Origin: Streptacidiphilus sp. P02-A3a | GTDB taxonomy: Bacteria > Actinomycetota > Actinomycetes > Streptomycetales > Streptomycetaceae | Direction of reading: 5' to 3' | Length of the DNA stretch: 64,000 nt | Assembly: GCF_014084105.1 (NCBI RefSeq) | Contig: NZ_CP048289.1 | Span: 1,311,922-1,375,921 of the forward strand | Shown here: positions 23,012 through 34,000 of the stretch, piece after piece | How the letters are laid out: each line of letters starts with the position of its first letter | Numbering within the stretch: the first letter of the stretch is position 1 | Made by a program: the position numbers and the translations under genes | The notes under the pieces: model-generated | Seen by the model: only the letters and a program-made list of their open reading frames with translations | Told to the model about the DNA's origin: nothing | Databases searched by the model: none

Positions 23012-23635
23012 GTGGACATCGTCGTGAAGGGTCGGAAGACCGAGGTGCCCGAGCGGTTCCGCAAGCACGTCGCCGAGAAGCTGGACCACGTCCAGAAGCT
23101 CGACGGCAAGGTCATCAGCCTCGATGTGGAGCTCTCCAAGGAGCGCAACCCGCGTCAGGCCGAGCGGTCCGAGCGGGTGGAGATCACGCTTCACAGCAGG
23201 GGTCCGGTGATCCGGGCCGAGGCATGCGCCCCCGACCCGTACGCGGCGCTGGACCTGGCCTCGGCCAAGCTTGACGCGCAGTTGCGCAAGGTGGCGGACC
23301 GCCGCCGGGTGCAGAAGGGCCCGCGCTCTCCGCAGAGTGTCGCCGAGGCGACCGCCGCACTGGCGGATCTGCCCCCGGTGACCGTCGACCTGGAGCCCTC
23401 CGGGGTCAGGCGGACGAGGATCGGATCACTGGAGATCGAGGGCGACGGCCCGCTGATCGTCCGCGAGAAGACCCACGCCGCCGTCCCGATGGCGCTCGAC
23501 CAGGCGTTCTACGAGATGGAGCTGGTGGGGCACGACTTCTACCTCTTCATGGACAGCGACACCGGCCAGCCGAGCGTGGTCTATCGGCGGCACGGATACG
23601 ACTACGGCGTGATCCACCTCAAGCTGGAGGAGTAG
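23012..23635 (+). CDS. hpf: Long ribosome hibernation promoting factor
   Basis: A 207-residue long-form HPF. Residues 1-105 are the RaiA/HPF ribosome-binding domain (VDIVVKGRKTEVPERFRKHV, KLDHVQKLDGKVISLDVEL, AYAALDLASAKLDAQLRK-type helix). Residues 150-207 are the dimerization domain (PLIVREKTHAAVPMALDQAF, FYLFMDSDTGQPSVVYRR, YDYGVIHLKLEE). It binds the 30S subunit and joins two ribosomes into inactive 100S dimers in stationary phase or stress. The start is GTG 23012 with GGATCGGAG upstream; an in-frame upstream extension has no similarity. The next gene, a response regulator, starts 183 bp downstream. Confidence 0.94.
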   Translation: MDIVVKGRKTEVPERFRKHVAEKLDHVQKLDGKVISLDVELSKERNPRQAERSERVEITLHSRGPVIRAEACAPDPYAALDLASAKLDAQLRKVADRRRVQKGPRSPQSVAEATAALADLPPVTVDLEPSGVRRTRIGSLEIEGDGPLIVREKTHAAVPMALDQAFYEMELVGHDFYLFMDSDTGQPSVVYRRHGYDYGVIHLKLEE

Positions 23636-23818
23636 CCCCGACCGGTCCGGGCCGAGGCCCGGCGGTGGGTTCCAGGGGTGCGGCGCGGCGCGTCGCACCC
23701 CTGGTGCGTGCCTGTCGGACACACCCGAGAGTGAATTCGTGAAGGTTGGTTGATCGCGGGGCTCGCGGAGCGTGGAATCATATGCGGCAAGAGCCGACCA
23801 GCCGAGGGGGAGGACCGG

Positions 23819-24544
23819 ATGGGGGAGCGATGGGGCCACCGGAGCGATGACGACCTGGACGCCGGGCGTCCTCGGTACGCTGTCGAGCCGATCAGGGTCC
23901 TGGTGGTGGACGACCACGCGCTGTTCCGTCGCGGACTGGAGATCGTCCTCGCGCAGGAGGAGGACATCCAGGTCGTGGGCGAGGCCGGAGACGGCGCCGA
24001 GGCCGTGGAGAAGGCGGTCGACCTGCTGCCCGACATCATCCTGATGGATGTGCGGATGCCCCGGCGCAGCGGGATCGAGGCGTGCACCTCGATCAAGGAG
24101 GTAGCGCCCAGCACGAAGATCATCATGCTGACGATCAGCGACGAGGAAGCCGACCTCTACGAGGCGATCAAGGCGGGAGCCACCGGCTACCTGCTGAAGG
24201 AGATCTCCACGGACGAGGTGGCAACCGCCATCCGGGCGGTTGCCGACGGTCAGTCGCAGATCAGCCCGTCGATGGCGGCCAAGCTGCTGACCGAGTTCAA
24301 GTCGATGATCCAGCAGCGCTCGGACGAGCGCATGCTGCCCGCGCCCCGGCTCACCGACCGGGAGCTGGAGGTGCTCAAGCTGGTGGCCACCGGGCTGAAC
24401 AACCGGGACATCGCCAAGCAGCTGTTCATCAGTGAGAACACCGTGAAGAACCACGTCCGGAACATCCTGGAGAAGCTTCAGCTGCACTCCAGGATGGAGG
24501 CCGTGGTCTACGCGATGCGGGAGAAGATCCTCGAAATAGGGTGA
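23819..24544 (+). CDS. NarL/LuxR-type orphan response regulator
   Basis: A 241-residue response regulator. The receiver domain has Asp31-Asp32, phospho-acceptor Asp77 in ILMDVRMP, Thr105 and Lys127. The C-terminal LuxR-type helix-turn-helix is about residues 172-235 (LTDRELEVLKLVATGLNNRDIAKQL, then SENTVKNHVRNILEKL). No sensor kinase is adjacent, so it is an orphan. It is very well conserved next to hpf in streptomycetes as far as I remember, which argues for a core role, but I know no assigned one. The start ATG 23819 has GGGGGAGG at 23806-23813; an upstream in-frame start exists but lacks support. Confidence 0.9.
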   Translation: MGERWGHRSDDDLDAGRPRYAVEPIRVLVVDDHALFRRGLEIVLAQEEDIQVVGEAGDGAEAVEKAVDLLPDIILMDVRMPRRSGIEACTSIKEVAPSTKIIMLTISDEEADLYEAIKAGATGYLLKEISTDEVATAIRAVADGQSQISPSMAAKLLTEFKSMIQQRSDERMLPAPRLTDRELEVLKLVATGLNNRDIAKQLFISENTVKNHVRNILEKLQLHSRMEAVVYAMREKILEIG

Positions 24545-24572
24545 GGCCGCGCGAGGGCGGGCCGGGCTTGGC

Positions 24573-25772
24573 TCAGCCGCCCGCCAGCAGCCGGTCGAGC
24601 ACAGGGCGGAGCGATTCGTCGGGCAGGCGCTCGACCCGGACGCTGTCGCAGCCCACCCAGCGGGCGGCCTCGTTCAGCGCGGTCGCGAGCGCGTCCAGCT
24701 GCCCGGGCGAGTCGAGCGACACCTGTCGGGCGACGAGGGTCCGGCCCTCGCGAGCCGGATCGACCCGGCCCACCAGTCGGCCGCCGGTCAGCAGCGGCAT
24801 GGCGAAGTAGCCGTGCACGCGCTTCTCCTTGGGGGTGTAGGCCTCCAGCCGGTGGGTGAGGCCGAAGATCCGCTCGGTCCTGGCGCGGTCCCAGACCAGC
24901 GAGTCGAACGGGGACAGCAGGGTGGTGCGGTGGCGTCCGCGGGGCGCGGTCTCCAGCGCCGCCGGGTCGGCCCAGGCGGTGGCGGCGGCGCCGTCCCGCC
25001 CCCAGCCCTGGACCCGCACCGGGACCAGTCCGGAGTCCGCCAGCGAGGCGGTGATCTGCTGGGACTTCAGCCGGTGGTAGTCGGCGAGGTCCTTGGCGGT
25101 GGCGACGCCGAGAGCCGCGCCGGCCTGCCGCAGCAGCTGCCGCAGGCAGGCCGCGTCGTCGGGCTCGGCGTTCAGCAGTGCGCCCGGCACCGCGCGCTCG
25201 GCCAGGTCGTAGACCCGTTTCCAGGAGCGGCGCTCGGCGCAGACGACCTGACCGGTGTCCAGCAGCCACTCCACGGCGATCTTGGTCTCGGACCAGTCCC
25301 ACCACTCGCCGCCGCGCTTGGCACCGCCGAGTTCGGTGGCGGTGAGCGGGCCGTCCGCGCGCAGCCGGGCCAGGACCTCGGCGCAGGAGCGTTCGGCGTC
25401 CTGCATCCGGTGCCAGCGGTGGCCGCGGTCGAGGAAGGCGCGTCGGCGGAAGCCGAACAGCGGCCATTCCTCGATGGGCAGCACGCAGGCGGCATGGGAC
25501 CAGTACTCGAAGGCGGTGCCGGCGCCCCAGTAGGCGGATTCGACCTCGGTCCGGCCCACCGGCCCGAGCCGGGCATAGGGGACCAGTTCGTGCGAGCGGG
25601 CCAGCACCGAGATGGTGTCCAACTGCACCGCGCCCAGATGCCGCAGCACACCGCGTACCCCGGCCCGGCGATCGGGTGCGCCGAGCAGTCCCTGGGCGCG
25701 CAGGGCGAGGCGCCGGGCCTCGTCGGCGGTGAGGACGAGGGTCGGCGCGGGGACGGCGGAGTCGGTACTCAT
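24573..25772 (-). CDS. YcaQ/AlkX-type DNA glycosylase (winged-helix family)
   Basis: A 399-residue protein of the HTH_42/YcaQ family, whose characterised members unhook interstrand DNA crosslinks and excise bulky alkylated bases. It has the N-terminal winged-helix region, the catalytic Q-x-D motif as VQLDTISVLARSHEL (Gln-Leu-Asp), the WSHAACVLPIEEWPLF segment, RTTLLSPFDSLVWDRAR and the GYFAMPLLTGGRLVGRVDPA C-terminal part. All are typical of the AlkX/YcaQ branch, which uses QxD; the AlkZ branch uses QxQ. I place the start at ATG 25772; the open frame reaches 25 codons further upstream with no conservation. It is divergent from the pelF-like gene and probably monocistronic. Confidence 0.86.
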   Translation of the reverse strand: MSTDSAVPAPTLVLTADEARRLALRAQGLLGAPDRRAGVRGVLRHLGAVQLDTISVLARSHELVPYARLGPVGRTEVESAYWGAGTAFEYWSHAACVLPIEEWPLFGFRRRAFLDRGHRWHRMQDAERSCAEVLARLRADGPLTATELGGAKRGGEWWDWSETKIAVEWLLDTGQVVCAERRSWKRVYDLAERAVPGALLNAEPDDAACLRQLLRQAGAALGVATAKDLADYHRLKSQQITASLADSGLVPVRVQGWGRDGAAATAWADPAALETAPRGRHRTTLLSPFDSLVWDRARTERIFGLTHRLEAYTPKEKRVHGYFAMPLLTGGRLVGRVDPAREGRTLVARQVSLDSPGQLDALATALNEAARWVGCDSVRVERLPDESLRPVLDRLLAGG

Positions 25773-26313
25773 GGATGCCACAGTAGGACCGGGCACTGAC
25801 ACATCCGGGGCCGAGGGCCCGTGTCCCATTCGGGCGAATGCAAACACAGTCTGAGACGTCTCACTCGTATGAGTGACATAACCGGTGAAGTCCAGGAAAG
25901 GCGCCTGAACTGTCAGCCGGGGCTCCTAGCATCTGACTGCGGGCGCAGGAGTCGCGGGGGCGACAGGGGGAGGGACCGGGGCTGTGTCCCGGAGTGGTGG
26001 CGCGCACAGGGTCTGCGGACAGGGCCTGCGGACAGACCCGGTGAGGCATCGGCGAGTTCGGCAACCACCCACACACATGCCAGGTGAGCCAGGAACGGCC
26101 GCAGCCGGGGAGCAGTCATGCCCGGACCGGTCCGTGCGCGGGGGAACCGCGTCCGGACGGTCGGGGCCGGGCTTCCTGGAATCGGACGCCGGCGGATAGC
26201 CGCAGCAGTCAGTCCAGTCAGCAGCAGCCAGCGATCGCACCGCATCCGGGACGCCAGGTGGGCGGCTCGGCCACGCCATGGCGACTCGCCGAAAGCCGGA
26301 GGGGGCACACGCA
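25773..26313. other. Large divergent intergenic region before the pelF-like gene
   Basis: These 541 bases hold no convincing gene. They contain the palindrome at 25861-25876 and, 28 bp after it, a possible promoter for the pelF-like cluster: CTGAAC (25905-25910), 16 bp, TAGCAT (25927-25932). If real, the cluster mRNA would have a leader of about 375 nt. The leader has several GC-rich short repeats (for example GCGGACAGGGCCTGCGGACAG near 26014-26034) but no structure that I can name. Confidence 0.5.
25861..25876. promoter_or_regulatory. 16-bp palindrome TCACT-N6-AGTGA, copy 2
   Basis: TCACTCGTATGAGTGA, with 6-bp half sites here. It is centred about 70 bp upstream of the inferred start point of the pelF-like cluster, a position suited to an activator. 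It shares both half sites with the copies at 4874-4889 and 34640-34655. Confidence 0.5.
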
Positions 26314-27792
26314 ATGACGAACGGACCTGTCGAGGTCACCTTGCTCACCGAGGGCACCTACCCCTATGTGCACGGCGGGGTGAGCGTCTGGTGCGACCAA
26401 CTGGTGCAGGGCATGCCGGATGTGCGCTTCCATGTGCTCGGGATCACCGGCAACGGACGCGAGCCGCATGTGTGGGAGCTACCGCCGCAGGTCGCGTCGG
26501 TCAGTTCCGCGCCGTTATGGGGCCGCACCCCCGGTGGCGCGGCCCCGCGCGGGCGGGTGCTGCGCCGTTTCCTCGCGGGCTACGAGCGGTTTCTGCTCGC
26601 GCTGCTCGACCGCGACTTCGAGCACCACTTCGCCGACGAGCTCTACGAACTGGCCGAGTTCGCACTGACCGGCGGCTCGCTCACGGCCGCCCTGCGCAGC
26701 GAGGGGGCGCTGCGCTCGCTCCAGGCCCTGTGGTCCCGCCCGTTCCTGGCCACGCACGCCGCCAGACCCACCCTCCAGGACGCGCTGCAGGCCACCGACC
26801 TGCTGGAACACGCGCTGAGACCGCTGGCCCTGCAGCCGCCGAGCCGAGGGGTGGCGCACGCGGTCACCGGCGGCCTCGCGGTGCTGCCGGGGCTGACCGC
26901 GCGGCGCTTCCACGGCGTGCCGCTGCTGCTCTCGGAACACGGCATCTACCTGCGCGAGCGCTATCTCAGCTACCGCACCGCCCCCTACCGCTGGCCGGTC
27001 AAGGCGCTCATCCTCGGCTTCTTCCGGCTGCTCGCCACCGAGGGCTACCGGGGGGCTGATCTGATCACGCCGTGCAACCGCTACAACCGCCGCTGGGAGG
27101 AACGCGGCGGCTGCGACCCGCAACGGATCCGGACCATCTACAACGGGGTCGATCCCGAACTCTTCCCCTTCGCCGGTCCGGAGCCGGAGGCGCCGACGCT
27201 CACCTGGGCCGGGCGGATCGACCCGATCAAGGACCTGGAGACCCTGATCCGGGCCTTCGCCCTGGTCCAGGCGGAGCTCCCGGCGGCCAGGCTGCGCCTG
27301 TTCGGCGGGGTCCCGGCCGGGGGAGAGGCCTACCGGGAGCAACTGGACCAATTGACGGCGGAGCTGGGCGTCACCGGGCGGGTGACCTTCGAGGGCCGGA
27401 TCGACACCGTCCGCCACGCCTACGCGGCCGGGAGCGTGGTCATGCTCTCCAGCATCTCCGAGGGTTTCCCGTTCAGCCTGATCGAGGCCATGGCCTGCGG
27501 GCGGGCCACGGTCTCCACGGACGTCGGCGGGGTCCGCGAGGCAGTCGGCGACACCGGCCTGGTGGTGCCGCCGCGCGAGCCGGAGACCATGGCGCGGGCC
27601 GCCCTCGGCCTGCTCCGTGATCCGGCCCGGCGCACGGCCCTGGGCAGCGCGGCCCGCGAGCGGGTGCTCGCACAGTTCACCGTCGAGCGCACCGTCGCCA
27701 CCTTCCGCAGCCTCTACCGGGCACTGCTGGACGAGCCCGGGGCCACCAGCGTCTCGGCGATGGAGCCGACCCTGGCGGGGTGCGGCGGATGA
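26314..27792 (+). CDS. PelF-like GT4 glycosyltransferase (DUF3492 type)
   Basis: A 492-residue cytoplasmic GT-B glycosyltransferase. The N-terminus VEVTLLTEGTYPYVHGGVSVW is the DUF3492/PelF signature; the region LLLSEHGIYLRERYL and the nucleotide-sugar domain (IYNGVDPELF, WAGRIDPIKDLETLI, LFGG) follow. The GT4 EX7E motif is Glu383-GFPFSLI-Glu391. PelF polymerises the galactosamine-rich Pel polysaccharide from UDP-GalNAc in Gram-negative bacteria, and PelF-like enzymes occur in Gram-positive pel clusters. The start is ATG 26314 with GGAGGGGG at 26299-26306; 12 upstream codons are open but unsupported. The stop overlaps the next start (ATGA), so the two are translationally coupled. The substrate is inferred from family and neighbours. 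Confidence 0.85.
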   Translation: MTNGPVEVTLLTEGTYPYVHGGVSVWCDQLVQGMPDVRFHVLGITGNGREPHVWELPPQVASVSSAPLWGRTPGGAAPRGRVLRRFLAGYERFLLALLDRDFEHHFADELYELAEFALTGGSLTAALRSEGALRSLQALWSRPFLATHAARPTLQDALQATDLLEHALRPLALQPPSRGVAHAVTGGLAVLPGLTARRFHGVPLLLSEHGIYLRERYLSYRTAPYRWPVKALILGFFRLLATEGYRGADLITPCNRYNRRWEERGGCDPQRIRTIYNGVDPELFPFAGPEPEAPTLTWAGRIDPIKDLETLIRAFALVQAELPAARLRLFGGVPAGGEAYREQLDQLTAELGVTGRVTFEGRIDTVRHAYAAGSVVMLSSISEGFPFSLIEAMACGRATVSTDVGGVREAVGDTGLVVPPREPETMARAALGLLRDPARRTALGSAARERVLAQFTVERTVATFRSLYRALLDEPGATSVSAMEPTLAGCGG

Positions 27793-29222
27793 GCGCGATC
27801 CTGGAACTCCTGCCCGGACTGCGGCTGTCCCCGCTGTCCCCACCGTTGCCCCGGCCGACCACGACCGCTGCCGCCGGGGCAGCGGACGGCACCCTGCCGG
27901 ACGATCCGGCCCGGGAGGCGGCAGCCCGCTTCGGTGGGATCGCGGCGGCAGCCGTGCACCCCTTCGAGGTGGCTGCGGCCATCGAGGCCGAGGGCGTGAC
28001 AGACCGTCAAGTCCAGCGCCACTACGGCCGGATGGACGCCTTCGAACTCGCCGAAGAGCTCTACGCGGAGACCCCGAGGGACTATCCCGAGCCGGAGCCG
28101 ACACCTTCGCCGTGGAGCGCGCCGCTGTCCGCGAGCCTGCTCCGGGGGCTGGTGTACGCGCTGCCCGGGCTGGCCTTCCCGCTGGGCAGACCGATGCTCA
28201 CCGGCCCGGCCGACCGGGGCGGCCTGCCACACGGGACCATCGCGCTGGCGACCTCGCTGCTGCTGTGCTGGGCCTGGAACCAGGGGCTCGCCCACCGCGC
28301 GCACCTGTGGCTCGGGCGTGGCGGGCAGCTCTCGGCCGAACGCTGCCTGCGGCGCGGCGCCATGGCCGGGGCGGTGCTCGGCACCTGCGGCGCGCTGCTC
28401 GCGGGGCTGCTCACCGGTCGGCAGATCGACGACGTGCTGATCTTCTGTGTCGGACAGTCGGCCTACATGGGCGCCTCCTGCGTGCTGCTGGTGCTCGGCC
28501 GGGAGTCCGAACTGCTCGGCGCGCTCGCTCCGGCCGCACTCGGTGGCGCGGCGGTCCTGCTCGGGTTGCTCCCGGCGATACCCGAGCTCTCGTCGCTGCT
28601 GCTGGTTACGCTGCTGCTGGCCCTCGGCCAGGCCGCGCGGGCGCTGCGCGGCTGCCGCGACGGGAGCGAAGCCGAGGTCGATGATCCCCTGCCCCCGCTG
28701 TACGGATCGCTGCCGCACGGGCTGTTCGGGCTGGCGACAGCGCTGCTCACGCTGGGGACGGCACTGCGAGGCAAGCATGTCGAGGTGGCGCCGATGGTCG
28801 CGCTGACCCTGAGCATGGGCCCCGCCGAGTGGCTGCTCTACGGTTACCGCAGTCGTATCCACCACGCGCTGCGGACGGCGGCGAGCGCCCGGGCGTTCGC
28901 CCTGCGCTCGGTCCACTCGCTGCTCGTGGGGCTGGGCAGCTACCTGGGGATACTCGCGGCGCTGGGGGCTGTGCTCGGGATCGCCCTGGCCGGGCTCCCG
29001 TTCGGGCCGCAGCTCACCGGGCTGCTGCTGTTGGGGGCGGCGGTCTGGACCGCGCTGCTGCTCCAGGCGCTCGGATCGGCCTGGCTCGCGGCCGGGATCT
29101 GCGCCCCGGCGGCCGTCGCGACGCTGGCCGGGGTCGGCATGACGACGGTGGGCGGGGTGGCGGCGGCAGTACTGCTGCTCGTCGCCTGCGGCACCCTCGG
29201 GCGGGTGACCGTGCACCGTTGA
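27789..29222 (+). CDS. Polytopic membrane protein, candidate polysaccharide exporter
   Basis: A 477-residue protein. About 110 N-terminal residues are cytoplasmic (EAEGVTDRQVQRHYGRMDAF, AEELYAETPRDYPEPEP); about 11-12 hydrophobic segments follow (for example TIALATSLLLCWAWNQGLA, AMAGAVLGTCGALLAGLL, VLIFCVGQSAYMGASCVLLV, LLLGAAVWTALLLQALGSA). I do not recognise a named family. Its place directly after a PelF-like transferase, its length (PelG is about 456 residues) and the number of segments suggest that it takes the PelG transporter role, but I see no clear PelG sequence motif. ATG 27789 overlaps the upstream stop as ATGA, so it is coupled to it. A decisive test would be a profile comparison with PelG and the MOP superfamily. 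Confidence 0.7.
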   Translation: MSAILELLPGLRLSPLSPPLPRPTTTAAAGAADGTLPDDPAREAAARFGGIAAAAVHPFEVAAAIEAEGVTDRQVQRHYGRMDAFELAEELYAETPRDYPEPEPTPSPWSAPLSASLLRGLVYALPGLAFPLGRPMLTGPADRGGLPHGTIALATSLLLCWAWNQGLAHRAHLWLGRGGQLSAERCLRRGAMAGAVLGTCGALLAGLLTGRQIDDVLIFCVGQSAYMGASCVLLVLGRESELLGALAPAALGGAAVLLGLLPAIPELSSLLLVTLLLALGQAARALRGCRDGSEAEVDDPLPPLYGSLPHGLFGLATALLTLGTALRGKHVEVAPMVALTLSMGPAEWLLYGYRSRIHHALRTAASARAFALRSVHSLLVGLGSYLGILAALGAVLGIALAGLPFGPQLTGLLLLGAAVWTALLLQALGSAWLAAGICAPAAVATLAGVGMTTVGGVAAAVLLLVACGTLGRVTVHR

Positions 29223-29223
29223 G

Positions 29224-30015
29224 ATGACAGGAGGAACCGCAGCTGGACGATCAAGTGACATAGCGTCAGAGAGTGTCAGGAAAAGTGGAGTTGAGCACGT
29301 GGAGTTGACGGAGGACGGCGACGCCGCCGGAGCCGTCGGCGGGCGGCTGTTCGTCCCGCTGTACGCCTACCCCGGGACCGAGCCCGAGCTCTGGGCGCAG
29401 GTGGTGGCGAACGCCGGGGCGTTGTGCGGGCTGGTCCTCAATCCGCACAGCGGGCCGGGGGGCGCCGTGGAGCCGGAGTTCGCGGCGGCGGCCGAACGGC
29501 TGCGCACGGCCGGAGTGCCGCTGTACGGCTATGTGGACACCGGCTACGGCCGTCGGCAGCACCGGGAGGTGGTCGCGGACGTCGAGCGGCACCGGGACTG
29601 GTACGACGTGGACGGGGTCTTCTTCGACCAGGTCGGGTCCGCCCCGGAGCTGTTGCCGCACTACCGGCGGCTGGCGGTCGCGGCGCGCTCGCTGGACGCG
29701 TCGCGGGTGGCGTTCAACCCCGGGGTCCACCCGCACCCCGGGTTCGCCGAGGTGGCGGACCTGCTGATCACCTTCGAAGGGAGCTGGGAGCAGTACCGGG
29801 AACTGCGGGTGCCGGAGTGGACGGCGGGCTTCCCGGCGCGGCGCTTCGGGCATCTGGTGCACGGGACACCGGTCGGCCGATGCGCGGCGGTGTCGGACAT
29901 GGCACGGCGGCGCCATGCGGCGGTCAGCTATGCCACTCCGGGCAGCGGGCCCAACCCCTGGGGTGTGCTGATGCCGGAGTTGTGCCGTACTCGGCAGATC
30001 TCGGGGCAGTGTTGA
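29224..30015 (+). CDS. Spherulin-4-like glycoside hydrolase (GH135-type)
   Basis: A 263-residue protein of the spherulation-specific family 4. The core starts at GGRLFVPLYAYPGTEPELW and goes through ALCGLVLNPHSGPGG, VPLYGYVDTGYGRR, DGVFFDQVG, VAFNPGVHPHPGF and LLITFEGSWEQY, which trace a TIM barrel with the acidic residues expected near the active site. The fungal member Sph3 (GH135) cuts alpha-1,4-GalNAc in galactosaminogalactan. No signal peptide is visible, so a cytoplasmic location or another export route must be considered. ATG 29224 follows the previous stop by one base but has no ribosome binding site; GTG 29299 (HVELTEDG), preceded by AAAGTGGAG, is an alternative start. Confidence 0.82.
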   Translation: MTGGTAAGRSSDIASESVRKSGVEHVELTEDGDAAGAVGGRLFVPLYAYPGTEPELWAQVVANAGALCGLVLNPHSGPGGAVEPEFAAAAERLRTAGVPLYGYVDTGYGRRQHREVVADVERHRDWYDVDGVFFDQVGSAPELLPHYRRLAVAARSLDASRVAFNPGVHPHPGFAEVADLLITFEGSWEQYRELRVPEWTAGFPARRFGHLVHGTPVGRCAAVSDMARRRHAAVSYATPGSGPNPWGVLMPELCRTRQISGQC

Positions 30016-30887
30016 GTGTTCAGGGGTGGCCGCGCCGAGCCGCGCGGGTGCTCGACCGGTCCGGCCGGGCGGCGCTGCCGCGTGTCCTGCTGGCCTGTGT
30101 CCTGCTGCTGGCGGCGACCGCCTGCGGCGGCGGTACGAGCGGTGCCGCCCCCGGCCGCACCGCCTCGGCTGCCGGGGCCGGTGCGTGGGCTGGGTGGCGG
30201 CCGGCGGTGGGAACCAGCTGGCAGTGGCAGCTCAGCGGGCCGCTGGACACCCGGGTCGACGCCGCTGTCTACGACGTCGACGGCTTCACCACCAGCACCG
30301 CCCAGGTCGCCGCCCTGCACGCCGAGGGGCGGAAGGTGGTCTGCTACATCAGCGTGGGCGCGTACGAGGACTTCCGCCCCGACCGGCAGCGCTTTCCGGC
30401 GGTACTGCTGGGCGGGTCCGACGGCTGGCCGGGGGAACGCTGGCTGGACATCCGGCGGCTCGACCTGCTGGAGCCGATCATCGCGGCGCGGTTCGCCATG
30501 TGCCGGAGCAAGGGCTTCGACGGGGTCGAGCCGGACAACGTCGACGGCTACGCCAATGCCACCGGATTTCCGTTGACCGCCGCCGACCAGCTCGCCTTCA
30601 ACCGGATGGTGGCCCGGCTCGCGCACCAGCGGGGCCTGGCCGTGGCGCTGAAGAACGACCTCGACCAGGTGCCGCAGCTGGTCGGGGACTTCGATTTCGC
30701 CGTCGACGAACAGTGTGCGGAATACCAGGAGTGCGACGAACTGGTGCCCTTCATCGCGGCCGGAAAGGCCGTATTGGAAGCCGAGTACAACCTCCCCCGC
30801 CCGGCTTTCTGCGGTGCCGCCCGGCGGCTGCGGTTCAGTGCGATGCTCAAGCATCTCTCACTCGACGCCTGGCGTCAGGCATGCTGA
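30012..30887 (+). CDS. GH114 endo-alpha-1,4-polygalactosaminidase lipoprotein
   Basis: A 291-residue secreted lipoprotein. A signal sequence ends in the lipobox LLAATAC followed by GGG, then a Gly/Ala linker and a GH114-type TIM barrel: TSWQWQLSG, VDAAVYDVDGF, KVVCYISVGAYEDFRPDR, WLDIRRLDLL, FDGVEPDNVDGY, LAVALKNDLDQ, FDFAVDEQCAEYQECD. GH114 enzymes cleave alpha-1,4-linked galactosamine polymers (fungal Ega3). It would act outside the cell on the product of the cluster. No ATG fits; the likely start is TTG 30012, overlapping the previous stop as TTGA, with GTG 30048 as alternative. Both keep the signal sequence. Confidence 0.85.
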   Translation: MSVQGWPRRAARVLDRSGRAALPRVLLACVLLLAATACGGGTSGAAPGRTASAAGAGAWAGWRPAVGTSWQWQLSGPLDTRVDAAVYDVDGFTTSTAQVAALHAEGRKVVCYISVGAYEDFRPDRQRFPAVLLGGSDGWPGERWLDIRRLDLLEPIIAARFAMCRSKGFDGVEPDNVDGYANATGFPLTAADQLAFNRMVARLAHQRGLAVALKNDLDQVPQLVGDFDFAVDEQCAEYQECDELVPFIAAGKAVLEAEYNLPRPAFCGAARRLRFSAMLKHLSLDAWRQAC

Positions 30888-31143
30888 GGGGGAGACCCGG
30901 TCGGCGTGCCCCCGGAGCGGCCGTGCGAGGCGGCTGTTCTGTGCCGTCGGGGAGAATTCTCATGTCCGATTTGTACAAAGGTGACGGTACTGACCACCCC
31001 ACTCGCAAGGGTGATGCCAATGGTTAGTGTTGACAGGCCTCCCGGCCCGCTCGCTTCCTCGCATACGATGGCGACGCGGTGGTGTGTCTCCATCGCCACT
31101 GCACCGATCGCCCAGTGCCAGCCCAGGCAAGGAGCCAGCCCAC

Positions 31144-33912
<2,769 letters not shown>

Positions 33913-33954
33913 TCGCCGCGAGCAGGCGCGGCGAAGGCCGCACCAACGGCAGTG

Positions 33955-34000
33955 ACATGGCGGTTCACCACCTGGTTTCCAGGGCGGTGAACCGCCATGT
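33955..34000. terminator. Convergent terminator overlapping a stop codon
   Basis: A perfect 15-bp inverted repeat (33955-33969 with 33986-34000) whose 16-nt loop contains a second 5-bp stem (33971-33975 with 33979-33983). It ends secA on one strand and lies across the last codons of the Rv3235-like gene on the other (stop at 33965-33967). Confidence 0.75.
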
